Shown piece after piece: positions 54,178-63,732 of a stretch of 64,000 nucleotides of DNA. Where the stretch lies: assembly GCF_002968285.2 (NCBI RefSeq), contig NZ_CP134400.1, forward strand, positions 5,022,001 to 5,086,000, read 5' to 3'. Position numbers and translations under genes: made by a program. A model generated the notes under the pieces. That model was given only the letters and a program-made list of their open reading frames with translations, was not told the DNA's origin and did no database searches. How positions within the stretch are numbered: the stretch's first letter is position 1; every line of letters begins with the position of its first letter. The stretch is from Mycobacterium sp. ITM-2016-00318. GTDB taxonomy: Bacteria > Actinomycetota > Actinomycetes > Mycobacteriales > Mycobacteriaceae.

Positions 54178-54948
54178 ATGAACCAGTCCGAACTGCAGCC
54201 TGTTTGGGGTTGGCTGCTAGAGAGATTCGGCACGGAGTTCTTCGAATTTCCGCTGTACTTCGTGCCCGTGGTGGTTGCCGTGGTGCTGGTGACCGGTGTC
54301 GGCTACTCGATCCTCGACGTCGCGGCGCAGAGAATTTCGGCGCGTGCCGCATCGTTGCACGGATTGCGGGTCGCGGCCACCTATGTCGGCTCGGCGGCTC
54401 TGTTGCTGTATCTCAACGACCGGTTCCATCCGATTTCACTCGATGTGCCCACTGCCGCACCGACATTGACGTCATTTGTCGTACAGGTAGGCCTCTACAT
54501 GCTGGCCGGCGAGTTTCTCACCTACTGGTGGCACCGCCTCGAGCACGGAAGCGCATTCGTCTTCAAACACGTTCACTACCTGCACCACCGGGTCAAGTCG
54601 CCGTTGACCATCTGGACCAACTTCGTCGTCCATCCGGTCGAGGGACTGATGGTGATGCTGTGCCTGTACGTCGCCCCGGTGGCGCTCGGTGCACACCCGC
54701 TGGTGATGATGGCCTACGCAGTGCTCAACACCACGGCCATGGTGGTGACCCACAGCGGTTACGACATGCCCTTCTACCCGAAGTGGTTGTTCCCGCCTGC
54801 CTCCAACCACGAACTGCACCATTCCGAAAAGCGCCCGACCAATCTGTCGGTGGTCATGAGCTACGGCGACAAGGTGTTCGGAACATTCAAGCAGACAACG
54901 GGTTTCATCGAGCGCTCAAGCGCTAATGAGGAGCTAGCCGTCAGGTGA
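54178..54948 (+). CDS. Sterol desaturase / fatty acid hydroxylase superfamily membrane protein
   Basis: A 256-residue di-iron membrane enzyme with at least four helices. The histidine clusters are HRLEH (about 121-125), HYLHH (about 134-138), a lone His in VVHPVEG, and HELHH (about 213-217), as expected for the diiron site. It would hydroxylate or desaturate a lipid substrate. TAGGAG precedes ATG 54178. Co-transcribed with a TetR gene. The end overlaps the convergent CoA-transferase gene by eight bases. Confidence 0.88.
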   Translation: MNQSELQPVWGWLLERFGTEFFEFPLYFVPVVVAVVLVTGVGYSILDVAAQRISARAASLHGLRVAATYVGSAALLLYLNDRFHPISLDVPTAAPTLTSFVVQVGLYMLAGEFLTYWWHRLEHGSAFVFKHVHYLHHRVKSPLTIWTNFVVHPVEGLMVMLCLYVAPVALGAHPLVMMAYAVLNTTAMVVTHSGYDMPFYPKWLFPPASNHELHHSEKRPTNLSVVMSYGDKVFGTFKQTTGFIERSSANEELAVR

Positions 54949-56263
54949 CTGGCGAGCGACCGTTCGATGCCCGTGCCGCCGCGGCCAGCAACTCGTCGCG
55001 GAACTGGGGATGGGCGATCGCGGCGAGCGCTTCGCCGCGCTCGCGCACGGTGCGGCCCTCGAGTTCGGCGGCGCCGTACTCCGTGACGATCACGTCGACC
55101 TGATGGCGGGGCGTGGTGATCACCGCGCCGGGGCCGAACCACGGCACGATCCGCGATTGCAGCTTTCCGTCGTTGGAGAACGTCGACGGCAGGCAGATCA
55201 GCGAGCGGTCCGACAGCTGGAGACCCGCCCCCGCCACGAAGTCCTCCGCGCCGCCGATTCCGCTGAACTGGCCGCCGGCGATCGTGTCGGCCACCACCTG
55301 GCCGTGGATGTCGATGGCGAGGGCGCCGTTGATCGTGACCATCTCGTCGTTGGTGGCGATCACGTCGGGGGCGTTGACCACCTCGACGGGCAGGAATGCG
55401 ACATCGGTGTTTCCGTCGAGCCATTCGTACAACTCGGAGGAACCGAACGCGAACGTCGTCACGCTGACGCCGTCGTATTGCCGCTTTCCGGTATTGGTCA
55501 CCTTGCCCGCGCGGTGCAGCTTCATGCAGCCGTCGGTGAACATCTCGCTGTGCAGTCCGTAGTCGCCGCCCTCGCCTTCGGCCAGCAGCACCGCGATCTG
55601 GTTCGGGATCGAGCCGATGCCCGTCTGCAGCGTCGCGCCGGACGGAATGTAATCCACGGTGTGCCGGGCGATCTCCTTGTCGACATCGGACGGCGCCGCC
55701 TCTCCCCCGGGTAGCGCGAGCGGCGCATCGGTCGACTGCACCATGATGTCTATCTCATCGACGTGCACGGCATGGCGGTGCTTCTCACCGAGTCCGAACG
55801 TGCGGGGGAAGGCGTCGGAGACCTCGACGACAAGAAGCCGGTCCGGATCAGCGCCCGCGCGGTGCAATTCGGGAATCGTGCCGCCCGCATGCAGCGACAG
55901 CGAGCACCAGCCGTCGGAGTCGGGCGGCGTCGCGATCGTCGTCATCACGCGCGGGGCCTGACGTTCGAGCAGCGGACCGAAGCGGCGAAAGTCGGCGGGA
56001 GTGAACTCGATGTCGGCGCCCATATCGCGCAGGGCGCGTTCGAGTGGACCGTAGAACCCGCACAGGTAATGCACGCCCTCGCGCGAGAACAATTCCGTCC
56101 CGACGGCCAGCAGGGCGCCGTAGACACGCAGATCAGTCCAGCCCTCGCGTTCGCCGAGCATTCGAAGGAAAGCGGGCGGCTGGCCCGGACCGAGCGGTAT
56201 GCCCAGCGTGTCGACGGGGCGCAGGCGCGCGGCGGCTTCTTCGGCACTCAGTTCTTCTGGCAT
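54941..56263 (-). CDS. Acetyl-CoA hydrolase/CoA-transferase family protein
   Basis: A 440-residue protein of the acetyl-CoA hydrolase/4-hydroxybutyrate CoA-transferase family. GIGSIPNQIAVLL is the oxyanion-type glycine motif and GLHSEMFTDG holds the candidate catalytic Glu; GGQFSGIGGAEDFVAGA and IVTEYGAAELEGRTVRERGEAL are conserved C-terminal segments. It transfers CoA between short-chain acids. Propionyl-CoA from the nearby microcompartment could be a substrate, but there is no operon link. ATG 56263 preferred over a longer frame to 56311. Confidence 0.87.
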   Translation of the reverse strand: MPEELSAEEAAARLRPVDTLGIPLGPGQPPAFLRMLGEREGWTDLRVYGALLAVGTELFSREGVHYLCGFYGPLERALRDMGADIEFTPADFRRFGPLLERQAPRVMTTIATPPDSDGWCSLSLHAGGTIPELHRAGADPDRLLVVEVSDAFPRTFGLGEKHRHAVHVDEIDIMVQSTDAPLALPGGEAAPSDVDKEIARHTVDYIPSGATLQTGIGSIPNQIAVLLAEGEGGDYGLHSEMFTDGCMKLHRAGKVTNTGKRQYDGVSVTTFAFGSSELYEWLDGNTDVAFLPVEVVNAPDVIATNDEMVTINGALAIDIHGQVVADTIAGGQFSGIGGAEDFVAGAGLQLSDRSLICLPSTFSNDGKLQSRIVPWFGPGAVITTPRHQVDVIVTEYGAAELEGRTVRERGEALAAIAHPQFRDELLAAAARASNGRSPVT

Positions 56264-56335
56264 TGCGCCGGATCCTATATCGGCGCGCTGAGCAGAACTC
56301 TTTCTGTACACCCAGCCACTTGCTAGCGTCCGCCG

Positions 56336-56558
56336 GTGAGCATCGTCCGGAAGTCCTTCCTGGCCGTGATGCTCCTGGTCTCGCTGCTGCTGCTCGCGGC
56401 GTGCGGCGGATCGTCCGGCGAGAACCAGGTGAATGGTTTCCGATCAGGTGCTGTTCACCGATCGCGGGGTGATCCTCGAGAAGGGCCCGCCCGCCGAGGT
56501 GATCGGCGATCCCAAGGAGGACCGGACGAGGCAGTTCATCGACGAGTTGGTGACGTGA
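56336..56558 (+). pseudogene. Deletion scar of an amino-acid ABC transporter operon
   Basis: The left part (GTG 56336 to about 56432) codes for an intact lipoprotein signal peptide, MSIVRKSFLAVMLLVSLLLL followed by AACGGSSGENQ, with the lipobox cysteine. The right part, in another frame from 56433 to TGA 56558, codes for VSDQVLFTDRGVILEKGPPA and EVIGDPKEDRTRQF, the C-terminal end of a GlnQ-type polar amino-acid ABC ATPase. Everything between (binding protein, permease, most of the ATPase) is missing. A single internal deletion of a binding-protein-permease-ATPase operon explains it. Confidence 0.75.
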
Positions 56559-56559
56559 T

Positions 56560-57219
56560 CTACACCCGGCACGAGATCTCCATGCTGTCGGAGTCCCGAA
56601 CCGGAAAGTGCACGCTGACATACCCGTTGGCCGGCTCACGCACATAGTCGAGATAGGGCTGTAGCCCCGCCATGCTCGTGTTGTCGGCGACGACCATCGC
56701 GCCGGACGCCAGCCGCGGCTCGAGCAGGTGCAGCACCGCCGCGTACATGTCCTTCCACCCGTCGAGCAGGACGAATTGCACTGGGCCGTCGACCGATGCC
56801 AGGGTCTCGAGCGCATCGCCGTGCAGCACGGTGATCAGGTCGTCCAATCCGGCGTCGGCGAAGTTCGCCGTGGCCATCTTGACCTTCTGGGCGTTGAGTT
56901 CCGTAGTCACCACCCGACCTTCGCCGTTGTCGCGCACCGCCGACGCCAGGTGGATCGCGGAGATGCCGAGTGACATGCCGAACTCGACGACGGTCGTCGG
57001 GCGCGACGCCCTGACAAGCGTGTACAGCAGGCGGCCCGCTTCCGGTGTGATCGGCAGGTAGAAATCGCTCAGCGCGTCGGCGCGCTGCTGAGCGCTCGCC
57101 TCGGCGGGCACGGCGTCGCGGCCCATCAGCTCGCCGAGCATCGGCATTTGAGCGTCCGCGTCGGTGAACATCCGGTTGAGAGCCGCCGCGACGCGCGAGT
57201 CGAGCAAGGTGGAAGTCAT
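56560..57219 (-). CDS. SAM-dependent O-methyltransferase family protein
   Basis: A 219-residue class I methyltransferase of the caffeoyl-CoA/catechol O-methyltransferase-like group. VVEFGMSLGISAIHLASAV is the SAM-binding loop, RVVTTELNAQKV motif II, and FVLLDGWKDMY with VVADNTSMAG the catalytic-side strands. Substrate unknown. Converges on the ABC-transporter scar with one base between and is divergent from the small protein at 57249. Confidence 0.85.
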   Translation of the reverse strand: MTSTLLDSRVAAALNRMFTDADAQMPMLGELMGRDAVPAEASAQQRADALSDFYLPITPEAGRLLYTLVRASRPTTVVEFGMSLGISAIHLASAVRDNGEGRVVTTELNAQKVKMATANFADAGLDDLITVLHGDALETLASVDGPVQFVLLDGWKDMYAAVLHLLEPRLASGAMVVADNTSMAGLQPYLDYVREPANGYVSVHFPVRDSDSMEISCRV

Positions 57220-57248
57220 AAGCTTGCAAGGTAGTCCACACTGGTCCC

Positions 57249-57533
57249 ATGCCCGTCTTGCACATCGAGCACGAGATCAGCGATCTGGCGGTCTGGCGAG
57301 ACGCGTTCAAGAGGTTCGCACCTGCCCGCGAAGCGGCGGGGGTGACGCGCACCGAGGTGTACCAGCGGGCCGAGGACCCGAACTATGTGGTGATCTCCCT
57401 GAGCTTCGAGAACCTCGATGCCGCAACCAATTTCCGTGAGCTTCTGATCCACCAGATCTGGTCGTCACCGGACTCGGCGCCGGCGTTGGTCGGTCCGCCG
57501 ACCGCCCGCATCCTCGAGGAAGTGGAGCTCTAA
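57249..57533 (+). CDS. Small dimeric alpha/beta-barrel-like protein
   Basis: A 94-residue protein: VLHIEHEISDLAVWRDAFKRF, GVTRTEVYQRAEDPNYVVISLSFENLDAA. The pattern strand-helix-strand-strand-helix and the EVYQRAEDPNYV segment are typical of ABM/YciI-like ferredoxin-fold dimers, which include small monooxygenases and many of unknown role. It stands alone, divergent from the methyltransferase gene, with which it may share a promoter region of 29 bases. Confidence 0.75.
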   Translation: MPVLHIEHEISDLAVWRDAFKRFAPAREAAGVTRTEVYQRAEDPNYVVISLSFENLDAATNFRELLIHQIWSSPDSAPALVGPPTARILEEVEL

Positions 57534-57618
57534 ACCGACACCGGCAGGGTGGGCCGTCGGAAACCGAGCGGTGACAGCCGACAGCGCAATGGCCGCGTCC
57601 AGCCGAGCCAGCGCGGCG

Positions 57619-58851
<1,233 letters not shown>

Positions 58852-58976
58852 TCAATCAGCAGGCGGTTGCCAGGCAAATTTCCGGCAATCTCAACACCCC
58901 AGGTGGGCGCCCCCCATACTCTCTGGAAGACGGGCCGCCGATCTTGACGGTTCGCGACAACAAAAGGAGAGCAGTG

Positions 58977-59438
58977 GTGAAGCGTGGGTTCGTGGTCGCC
59001 GTAGGCGGCGCGGCGATTGTCGTCGCCGGTCTAGCAGGCTGTTCGTCGGAGAAGAAGTCCGAGACGAGCGGAGAGACCTCCTCGGCTGCCTCAGCGGAGG
59101 GCAAGAGCACCGTCACGATCGATGGCAAGGACCAGGCCGTACAGGGCACAGTCGTCTGCAGCACCATGGGCGACAACGTCAACATCGCGATCGGCGATGC
59201 CACCACCGGTATCGGTGCGGTAGTGGGTACGGGCGACAGCCCGGTGGTGCATTCGGTCGGCCTGGGCAACGTCAACGGCGTCACGCTGGGCTTCCAGGAG
59301 AATGCGGGTCAGGGCGAGGCGAAGGCGGAGAAGGACGGCAACACCTACAAGATCTCCGGCACGGCGGTAGGCGTCGATATGGCGAATCCGATGCAGCCGT
59401 TGAACAAGCCCTTCGAGATCGAGGTCAGCTGCCCGTAA
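58977..59438 (+). CDS. lpqH: LpqH-family lipoprotein (19 kDa antigen homologue)
   Basis: A 153-residue lipoprotein. The signal peptide ends in the lipobox VAGLAGC, and a Ser/Thr/Glu-rich linker that is glycosylated in the M. tuberculosis protein follows. The mature domain has [46 protein letters not shown] and the very conserved [19 protein letters not shown] ending. AAAGGAG lies seven bases before GTG 58977. It is a cell-envelope lipoprotein and TLR2 ligand in pathogens; the cell function is unclear. A hairpin terminator follows. Confidence 0.94.
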   Translation: MKRGFVVAVGGAAIVVAGLAGCSSEKKSETSGETSSAASAEGKSTVTIDGKDQAVQGTVVCSTMGDNVNIAIGDATTGIGAVVGTGDSPVVHSVGLGNVNGVTLGFQENAGQGEAKAEKDGNTYKISGTAVGVDMANPMQPLNKPFEIEVSCP

Positions 59439-59458
59439 CTGACGTCCATTCCAACGAC

Positions 59459-59486
59459 ACGGCGGCGTCCAACTGGGCGCCGCCGT
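59459..59486 (+). terminator. Hairpin terminator after lpqH
   Basis: ACGGCGGCG (59459-59467) and CGCCGCCGT (59478-59486) form a perfect 9-bp stem with a 10-base loop, followed by TGTATAT, 20 bases after the lpqH stop. Confidence 0.65.
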
Positions 59487-59538
59487 TGTATATCCGGGCG
59501 CCTACGTACCCGGCGGCAACCTGTGCAAAAGTGGAAGT

Positions 59539-60207
59539 GTGAACGCACACCATCTGAGGCGTCTGCTTGGTGTCGCGGCATTGACGACCGGAACGCTGCT
59601 CGCCACACCCATTCCCTTTGCAGCCGCGGAACCCTGTCCCGACGCGGAGGTGGTGTTCGCCCGCGGCACGTTCGAGCCGCCCGGTCTCGGCGGGATCGGA
59701 CAGTCGTTCGTCGACGCCGTGCGCAAGCAGGCGGCGGGTAAGTCGGTCTCGATCTATTCGGTCAATTACCCGGCCAGTACGGACTTTCCCACCGCAGTCC
59801 AGGGCATCAGGGATGCGGCCAACCGGATCGAGGCGACCGCGGCGAGCTGCCCGAACACCAAAATCGTGCTCGGCGGCTTCTCACAGGGGGCGGCCGTCGC
59901 GGGCTTCGTCACCTCCGAGACGGTACCGAGCGGAGCGGACGCCGAAGACGTGCCCGACCCGATGCCGCCCGAGGTCGCCGACCACGTCGTCGCCGTCGTC
60001 CTGCTCGGCAAGCCGGGGCCGAAGTTCATGGAGGCAATCGGAACGCCGCCGGTCGAGATCGGCGATCTCTACAAGGCCAAGACGATCGATCTCTGTATCG
60101 TCGACGACCCGATCTGCGCGGGCAACGGCGACGGCGGCAACCACAGCCTCTACAACCAGAACGGAATGACCGACCAGGCAGCGGCTTTCGCCGTCGGCAA
60201 GCTTTGA
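59539..60207 (+). CDS. Secreted cutinase-family hydrolase
   Basis: A 222-residue exported alpha/beta hydrolase. Signal peptide about 1-32 (LLGVAALTTGTLLATPIPFAAA). The cutinase core includes VVFARGTFEPPGLGGIG, the nucleophile elbow GGFSQGAAV, the catalytic Asp in CIVDDPICAG, and His in GNHSLY. Four cysteines fit two conserved disulphides. Mycobacterial cutinase-like proteins hydrolyse lipids such as phospholipids and esters rather than cutin. GTG 59539 start after AGTGT. Confidence 0.92.
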   Translation: MNAHHLRRLLGVAALTTGTLLATPIPFAAAEPCPDAEVVFARGTFEPPGLGGIGQSFVDAVRKQAAGKSVSIYSVNYPASTDFPTAVQGIRDAANRIEATAASCPNTKIVLGGFSQGAAVAGFVTSETVPSGADAEDVPDPMPPEVADHVVAVVLLGKPGPKFMEAIGTPPVEIGDLYKAKTIDLCIVDDPICAGNGDGGNHSLYNQNGMTDQAAAFAVGKL

Positions 60208-60258
60208 CCAATTCGCCGCGCGTGGCATCGCGCCTAAAAGGGTTGCGACACGGTCACG

Positions 60259-60272
60259 GATAGGTACCTATC
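60259..60272. promoter_or_regulatory. Perfect 14-bp palindrome upstream of the DUF4185 gene
   Basis: GATAGGTACCTATC is identical to its reverse complement, with a GGTACC core. It stands 52 bases after the cutinase stop and 98 before ATG 60370, where an operator for the DUF4185 gene would be expected. No known regulator site is matched. Confidence 0.5.
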
Positions 60273-60369
60273 AGCGCATCAATAGTCTCATTAGCCCCAT
60301 CGCTCACTATCGTCACATCAGCTAGTGCGGGTCGTCAACTGCGCGGTCCTGCTCCCTGAAAGGTGTGAC

Positions 60370-61821
60370 ATGTCGCCGTTTGCTCGAATCGCATCGATAC
60401 CGGTGGCGTCGGCGGCCGCTGTCGGCCTCGTTTTCGGAGTCGTCGTCGCGCCGCCTGCCGTTGCGGAGCCGTGCACCGGCGCAGCCGCAGAAGCCCAGCC
60501 GCCTGCGGCGCCGAACACAGCGGCCACCCCGGAGTTGCCAGGCGTCAGCGGGCCACCGATCGGGCACCGGCCCCGCAAGGCGAACGACAGTGCACCGCTG
60601 CCCAACCTGGGCCGGCTATCGCGGTCGATCCTCAGCTCGGTCATGCCGCAGTCCGGGCGGGTGCAACAGCAGGCCGGGGTCGTTCCGCCCGCGCCGCCTC
60701 CGCCTGTTCCCAACGCGGCGGCCATCGCGGCGCCGGCACCACCGGCTCCCGCGCCGGGTCCGGCTCCGGCGCCCCCACCGGCGCCCGGTCCGCCGCCGGG
60801 CAGCGCGCTCGTCGGCTGGGTCACCGGCCCACAGAGCCCCAACGACACCATCAAGCGCTTCGCGATCACCGGCACCGACCTCGGAATCATGTGGGACAAC
60901 GGCGATCCCGCGAACAATCAGGTGCTGATGGCCTTCGGCGACACCATCGGGTACTGCAGCGTGCGCGGTCGGCAGTGGCGGTACAACACGATGTTCCGTA
61001 CCAGCGACCGCTCCCTGGCGCAGACGGTCGAGATCCCGAACGGTGTTGTCAACAACAAGTATTCGGGATCCCCGTTGTGGGCGCCCGCGTTGTCCAAGCA
61101 GGTCGTCAACAGCATCAAGTTCGCGCGTTCGGAGACGGGCATCATCCCGACATCCGGCATCGCGATCGGGAAGACGCAGTACATGAGCTTCATGTCGATC
61201 AGGAGCTGGGACAGCCCCGGCCAGTGGTCGACGAACTTCTCGGCGATCGCGGTCTCGCCCGACAACGGCGAGCACTGGGGCGTCTACCCGCAGAGCGTTC
61301 GGCCTGCATCCGGTGACGCGACGCCGCGAGTGCCTTATGTCCCCGGGGGCGAGAAGTTCCAGGTTGGCGCGTTCCTCAAAGGCAGCGACGGATACCTCTA
61401 CTCGTACGGGACGCCGTCCGGGCGTAGCGGCTCCGCGTTCGTCTCGCGCGTGCCGCAGAACGCGGTGCCGGAATTGAGCCGATACGAGTATTGGGACGGC
61501 GGCAACTGGGTGCCGCAAAACCCGGGCGCCGCGCAACCGGTCATTCCCGGCCCGGTCGGCGAGATGTCGGTGCAGTACAACACGCATATGAAGCAGTTCC
61601 TCGCGCTGTACTGCAACGGAAACAACGACGTGGTGGCAAGGACGGCGCCCGCGCCGCAAGGTCCATGGGGACCGGAGCAATTGCTGGTCGCGTCGAGTGA
61701 CTTCCCCGGCGGCATCTATGCGCCATATCTGCACCCGTGGTCAACGGGCAAAGAGATCTACTACAACCTCTCGCTGTGGTCGGACTACAACGTGATGTTG
61801 ATGAAGACGGTGCTGCCCTAG
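60370..61821 (+). CDS. Secreted DUF4185 protein with Pro/Ala-rich linker, possible endo-D-arabinanase family member
   Basis: A 483-residue exported protein. The signal peptide ends near AVAEP (residue 33), then about 130 residues are Ala/Pro-rich with a run of APAPGPAPAPPPAPGPPPG. A DUF4185 domain follows to the end: ITGTDLGIMWDNG, MAFGDTIGYC, NNKYSGSPLWAP, YMSFMSIRSW, and WSTNFSAIAVSPDNGEHW, as in a five-bladed propeller. DUF4185 members have been described as endo-D-arabinanases (GH183), so it may cut arabinan of the mycobacterial cell wall. ATG 60370 has GAAAGG upstream. Confidence 0.82.
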   Translation: MSPFARIASIPVASAAAVGLVFGVVVAPPAVAEPCTGAAAEAQPPAAPNTAATPELPGVSGPPIGHRPRKANDSAPLPNLGRLSRSILSSVMPQSGRVQQQAGVVPPAPPPPVPNAAAIAAPAPPAPAPGPAPAPPPAPGPPPGSALVGWVTGPQSPNDTIKRFAITGTDLGIMWDNGDPANNQVLMAFGDTIGYCSVRGRQWRYNTMFRTSDRSLAQTVEIPNGVVNNKYSGSPLWAPALSKQVVNSIKFARSETGIIPTSGIAIGKTQYMSFMSIRSWDSPGQWSTNFSAIAVSPDNGEHWGVYPQSVRPASGDATPRVPYVPGGEKFQVGAFLKGSDGYLYSYGTPSGRSGSAFVSRVPQNAVPELSRYEYWDGGNWVPQNPGAAQPVIPGPVGEMSVQYNTHMKQFLALYCNGNNDVVARTAPAPQGPWGPEQLLVASSDFPGGIYAPYLHPWSTGKEIYYNLSLWSDYNVMLMKTVLP

Positions 61822-61956
61822 CGTCGAAATGAGGCAACACCTGCCCGCAGCAGCGGCTGAACGCTTACCCCGCGGATAGGAAACTCTCTTCGTCCTAGAG
61901 CGGATTCTGGCGTCGGCGCAATTACCAGATCGCCACGCAGCCATCACCATTGCGTC

Positions 61957-62283
61957 ATGACCAAATTCGCACCCACCGTCGTCACCGCAGCGGCCATCGG
62001 ATTCGGCGCCTTGCTGATCGTCGGCGCGCCCGCGGCGAACGCAAGCCCGAAGTCCGATTGCGAAGGCAAGGGCGGCACCTATTCCGAGACCACGATCGTC
62101 GACAACGGAACCGGAAAAATCGGAACGAGCTACAGGTGCTGCGTCAAGGACGCCGCGACGAACACCACCAGTTGCACGACCACGACGGTGACTGCCGCGG
62201 AGAACATCCAACCGACGCGACCGCTGCACCGGGTTCCGCTCGGCGTACTGAACAACGCGGTTCCGATCGAGGCGGCCCCTTAG
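61957..62283 (+). CDS. Small secreted Cys-containing protein
   Basis: A 108-residue exported protein with signal peptide TVVTAAAIGFGALLIVGAPA, cleaved at ANA-SP (residue 29). The mature part has four cysteines (SDCEG, YRCCV, SCTTT) and a Thr-rich segment, suggesting disulphides. Similar short exported proteins with paired CC are frequent in mycobacteria; function unknown. The last bases overlap a decayed LuxR gene on the other strand. Confidence 0.75.
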   Translation: MTKFAPTVVTAAAIGFGALLIVGAPAANASPKSDCEGKGGTYSETTIVDNGTGKIGTSYRCCVKDAATNTTSCTTTTVTAAENIQPTRPLHRVPLGVLNNAVPIEAAP

Positions 62284-62460
62284 CCGTGCCTGGCCGCCTC
62301 CTGGGCGAGCTGCACGCGCGAGGTCAGGCCCAGTTTCGTGTAGACGTGGGTGAGGTGGGCCTGCACGGTTCGCGGCGAAACGAACAGCCGCAGCAAGTTC
62401 CTTGTTGCCGAGCCCTTCGCTGACGAGTTTCACCACGTCGAGCTCGGCCTCGTGCCCGCC
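62280..62460 (-). pseudogene. LuxR-type regulator C-terminal remnant (frameshifted)
   Basis: The minus strand codes for GHEAELDVVKLVSEGLGNKE and then, after a one-base frame change near 62390, RLFVSPRTVQAHLTHVYTKL and GLTSRVQLAQEAARHG followed by a stop at 62282-62280. Together these reproduce a LuxR HTH domain ending exactly where such proteins end. The N-terminal sensory part is not present upstream, where the Lgt-like gene begins. So it is a truncated and frameshifted remnant. Confidence 0.75.
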
Positions 62461-62543
62461 CGCGCGAATACCAATGCTCCCTCGATCATGATCGGCGAGC
62501 GCTGCGCGGATCTCATCTTGTCCGCCTTGGCCACCGCCGTCCG

Positions 62544-63344
62544 TCACGTAGACAACAGGGCGATCAGTCCACCCGCGGCACCCACCACCAACACCGCAGC
62601 CACCAGCTGATTGACGCGCACGCGGCCACAGACGATGTCAGGTTCTTCGCGTAACGGCTCGAGAACGAACCGCCCGGCGCTGTACCAGGCTAGAACGGCC
62701 AGGGCGAGGCTCCCTGTCGGAAACTCTTTTGGCCACAGGCCGATATAGCCCGCCAATCCGAGCAGCCACCATGCCATCTCAAGAAACTGGACCGGGATCC
62801 GCCGCCTCATGACGCCCTTGGCGTCGTGCAGGAGGACACCGAACGGGGCGTCAGTCTCGCGGCCCACGCAGCAGCCGTTGAATACGCAGCCCAATCGAAT
62901 ACAGAAGCCACCGACGAGCACGCCGACGCCCATGTCATCGAACAATGCGCCGGCCGGAATGCCGAACAGCGCTGCTGCTGCGAATGACACCGGGACGAAG
63001 GTGAGCAGCGCACCGAAGACGCTCAAGCCGCCGGCAGCCCTGTCCCACAATGCACGTCGCGGGCCGGATGTGAAGTAGGCCTGAGCATGCACCAGCACGT
63101 GATATACCCGCGCTCCTATCACCCCAGCGAGCGCGGAAGCCATCGCCGCCGAACCGGCGCGCAGTGGCGACAGCCCGGACAGATCTGCCATCACAGCAGT
63201 CACCACGGTGCCGACGCAGATGCCGACGGCCAGAAACACTTTGTACGAGTTGACAGAATTCCCGGCGATCTCGAAGAAGCGGGGGAAGCCGAGCTGCACC
63301 GAAGGGGTGAGCGCGGGCGCGCTGGACTCACCGTCAGAGTTCAA
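62544..63344 (-). CDS. Prolipoprotein diacylglyceryl transferase-like membrane protein (Lgt family)
   Basis: About 266 residues with six to seven membrane helices. GARVYHVLVH and the signature RLGCVFNGCCVGRETDAPFGV correspond to the Lgt YxxxH and RIGNFxNGE..GRPT motifs, with three cysteines in place of usual residues. The end PLREEPDIVCGRVRVNQ is also Lgt-like. The frame opens at TTG 63344, inside the end of the LspA-like gene; GTG 63299 is an alternative. It is a second, divergent Lgt rather than the housekeeping one, in an operon with LspA-like and redoxin-like genes. Confidence 0.78.
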   Translation of the reverse strand: MNSDGESSAPALTPSVQLGFPRFFEIAGNSVNSYKVFLAVGICVGTVVTAVMADLSGLSPLRAGSAAMASALAGVIGARVYHVLVHAQAYFTSGPRRALWDRAAGGLSVFGALLTFVPVSFAAAALFGIPAGALFDDMGVGVLVGGFCIRLGCVFNGCCVGRETDAPFGVLLHDAKGVMRRRIPVQFLEMAWWLLGLAGYIGLWPKEFPTGSLALAVLAWYSAGRFVLEPLREEPDIVCGRVRVNQLVAAVLVVGAAGGLIALLST

Positions 63345-63732
63345 GGACTGTCCTCAGCAGTTCGACCGCGATCCCGATCGCGCCGACCGTCAGTGCGATG
63401 TCGGCGATGTTGAAAGCCGGCCAGAAAGGCGGACGAATGTAGTCGGTCACGGAACCGCGCAGCGAGCCCTCGACGGCGTTACTTGCGGAGCCACCGAGCA
63501 TGAGACCGACGAAAACACTCAGTGACGGCATCCACGCGGCGACGATGATCAGCGCAACAGCAGGTATCACCCATTGCCACAGCATGTGCGGGGTACTGAC
63601 GCCGCCCCGGCCTATCCACAGCTGCCCCTCGACAACTCGTAGGCCGTCGGCGCGGCGAGCCAGAAGTTTGACCGCCTGATCGACTGCCAGCACCACAGTC
63701 GCGGTCTGGGCCAGTGCCGCCCAGCCGTTCAC
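63334..63732 (-). CDS. Signal peptidase II-like protein (LspA family)
   Basis: A 132-residue protein with four membrane helices. GGSASNAVEGSLRGSVTDYI and FNIADIALTVGA match the two LspA catalytic motifs, giving Asp97 and Asp111 as the aspartyl pair; VDQAVK near residue 17 fits the N-terminal motif. It lacks the usual N/DxxDR arginine, having NAVEGS. GTG start overlaps the redoxin stop by four bases. Paired with an Lgt-like protein, it may process a specific lipoprotein. Confidence 0.8.
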   Translation of the reverse strand: MNGWAALAQTATVVLAVDQAVKLLARRADGLRVVEGQLWIGRGGVSTPHMLWQWVIPAVALIIVAAWMPSLSVFVGLMLGGSASNAVEGSLRGSVTDYIRPPFWPAFNIADIALTVGAIGIAVELLRTVLEL

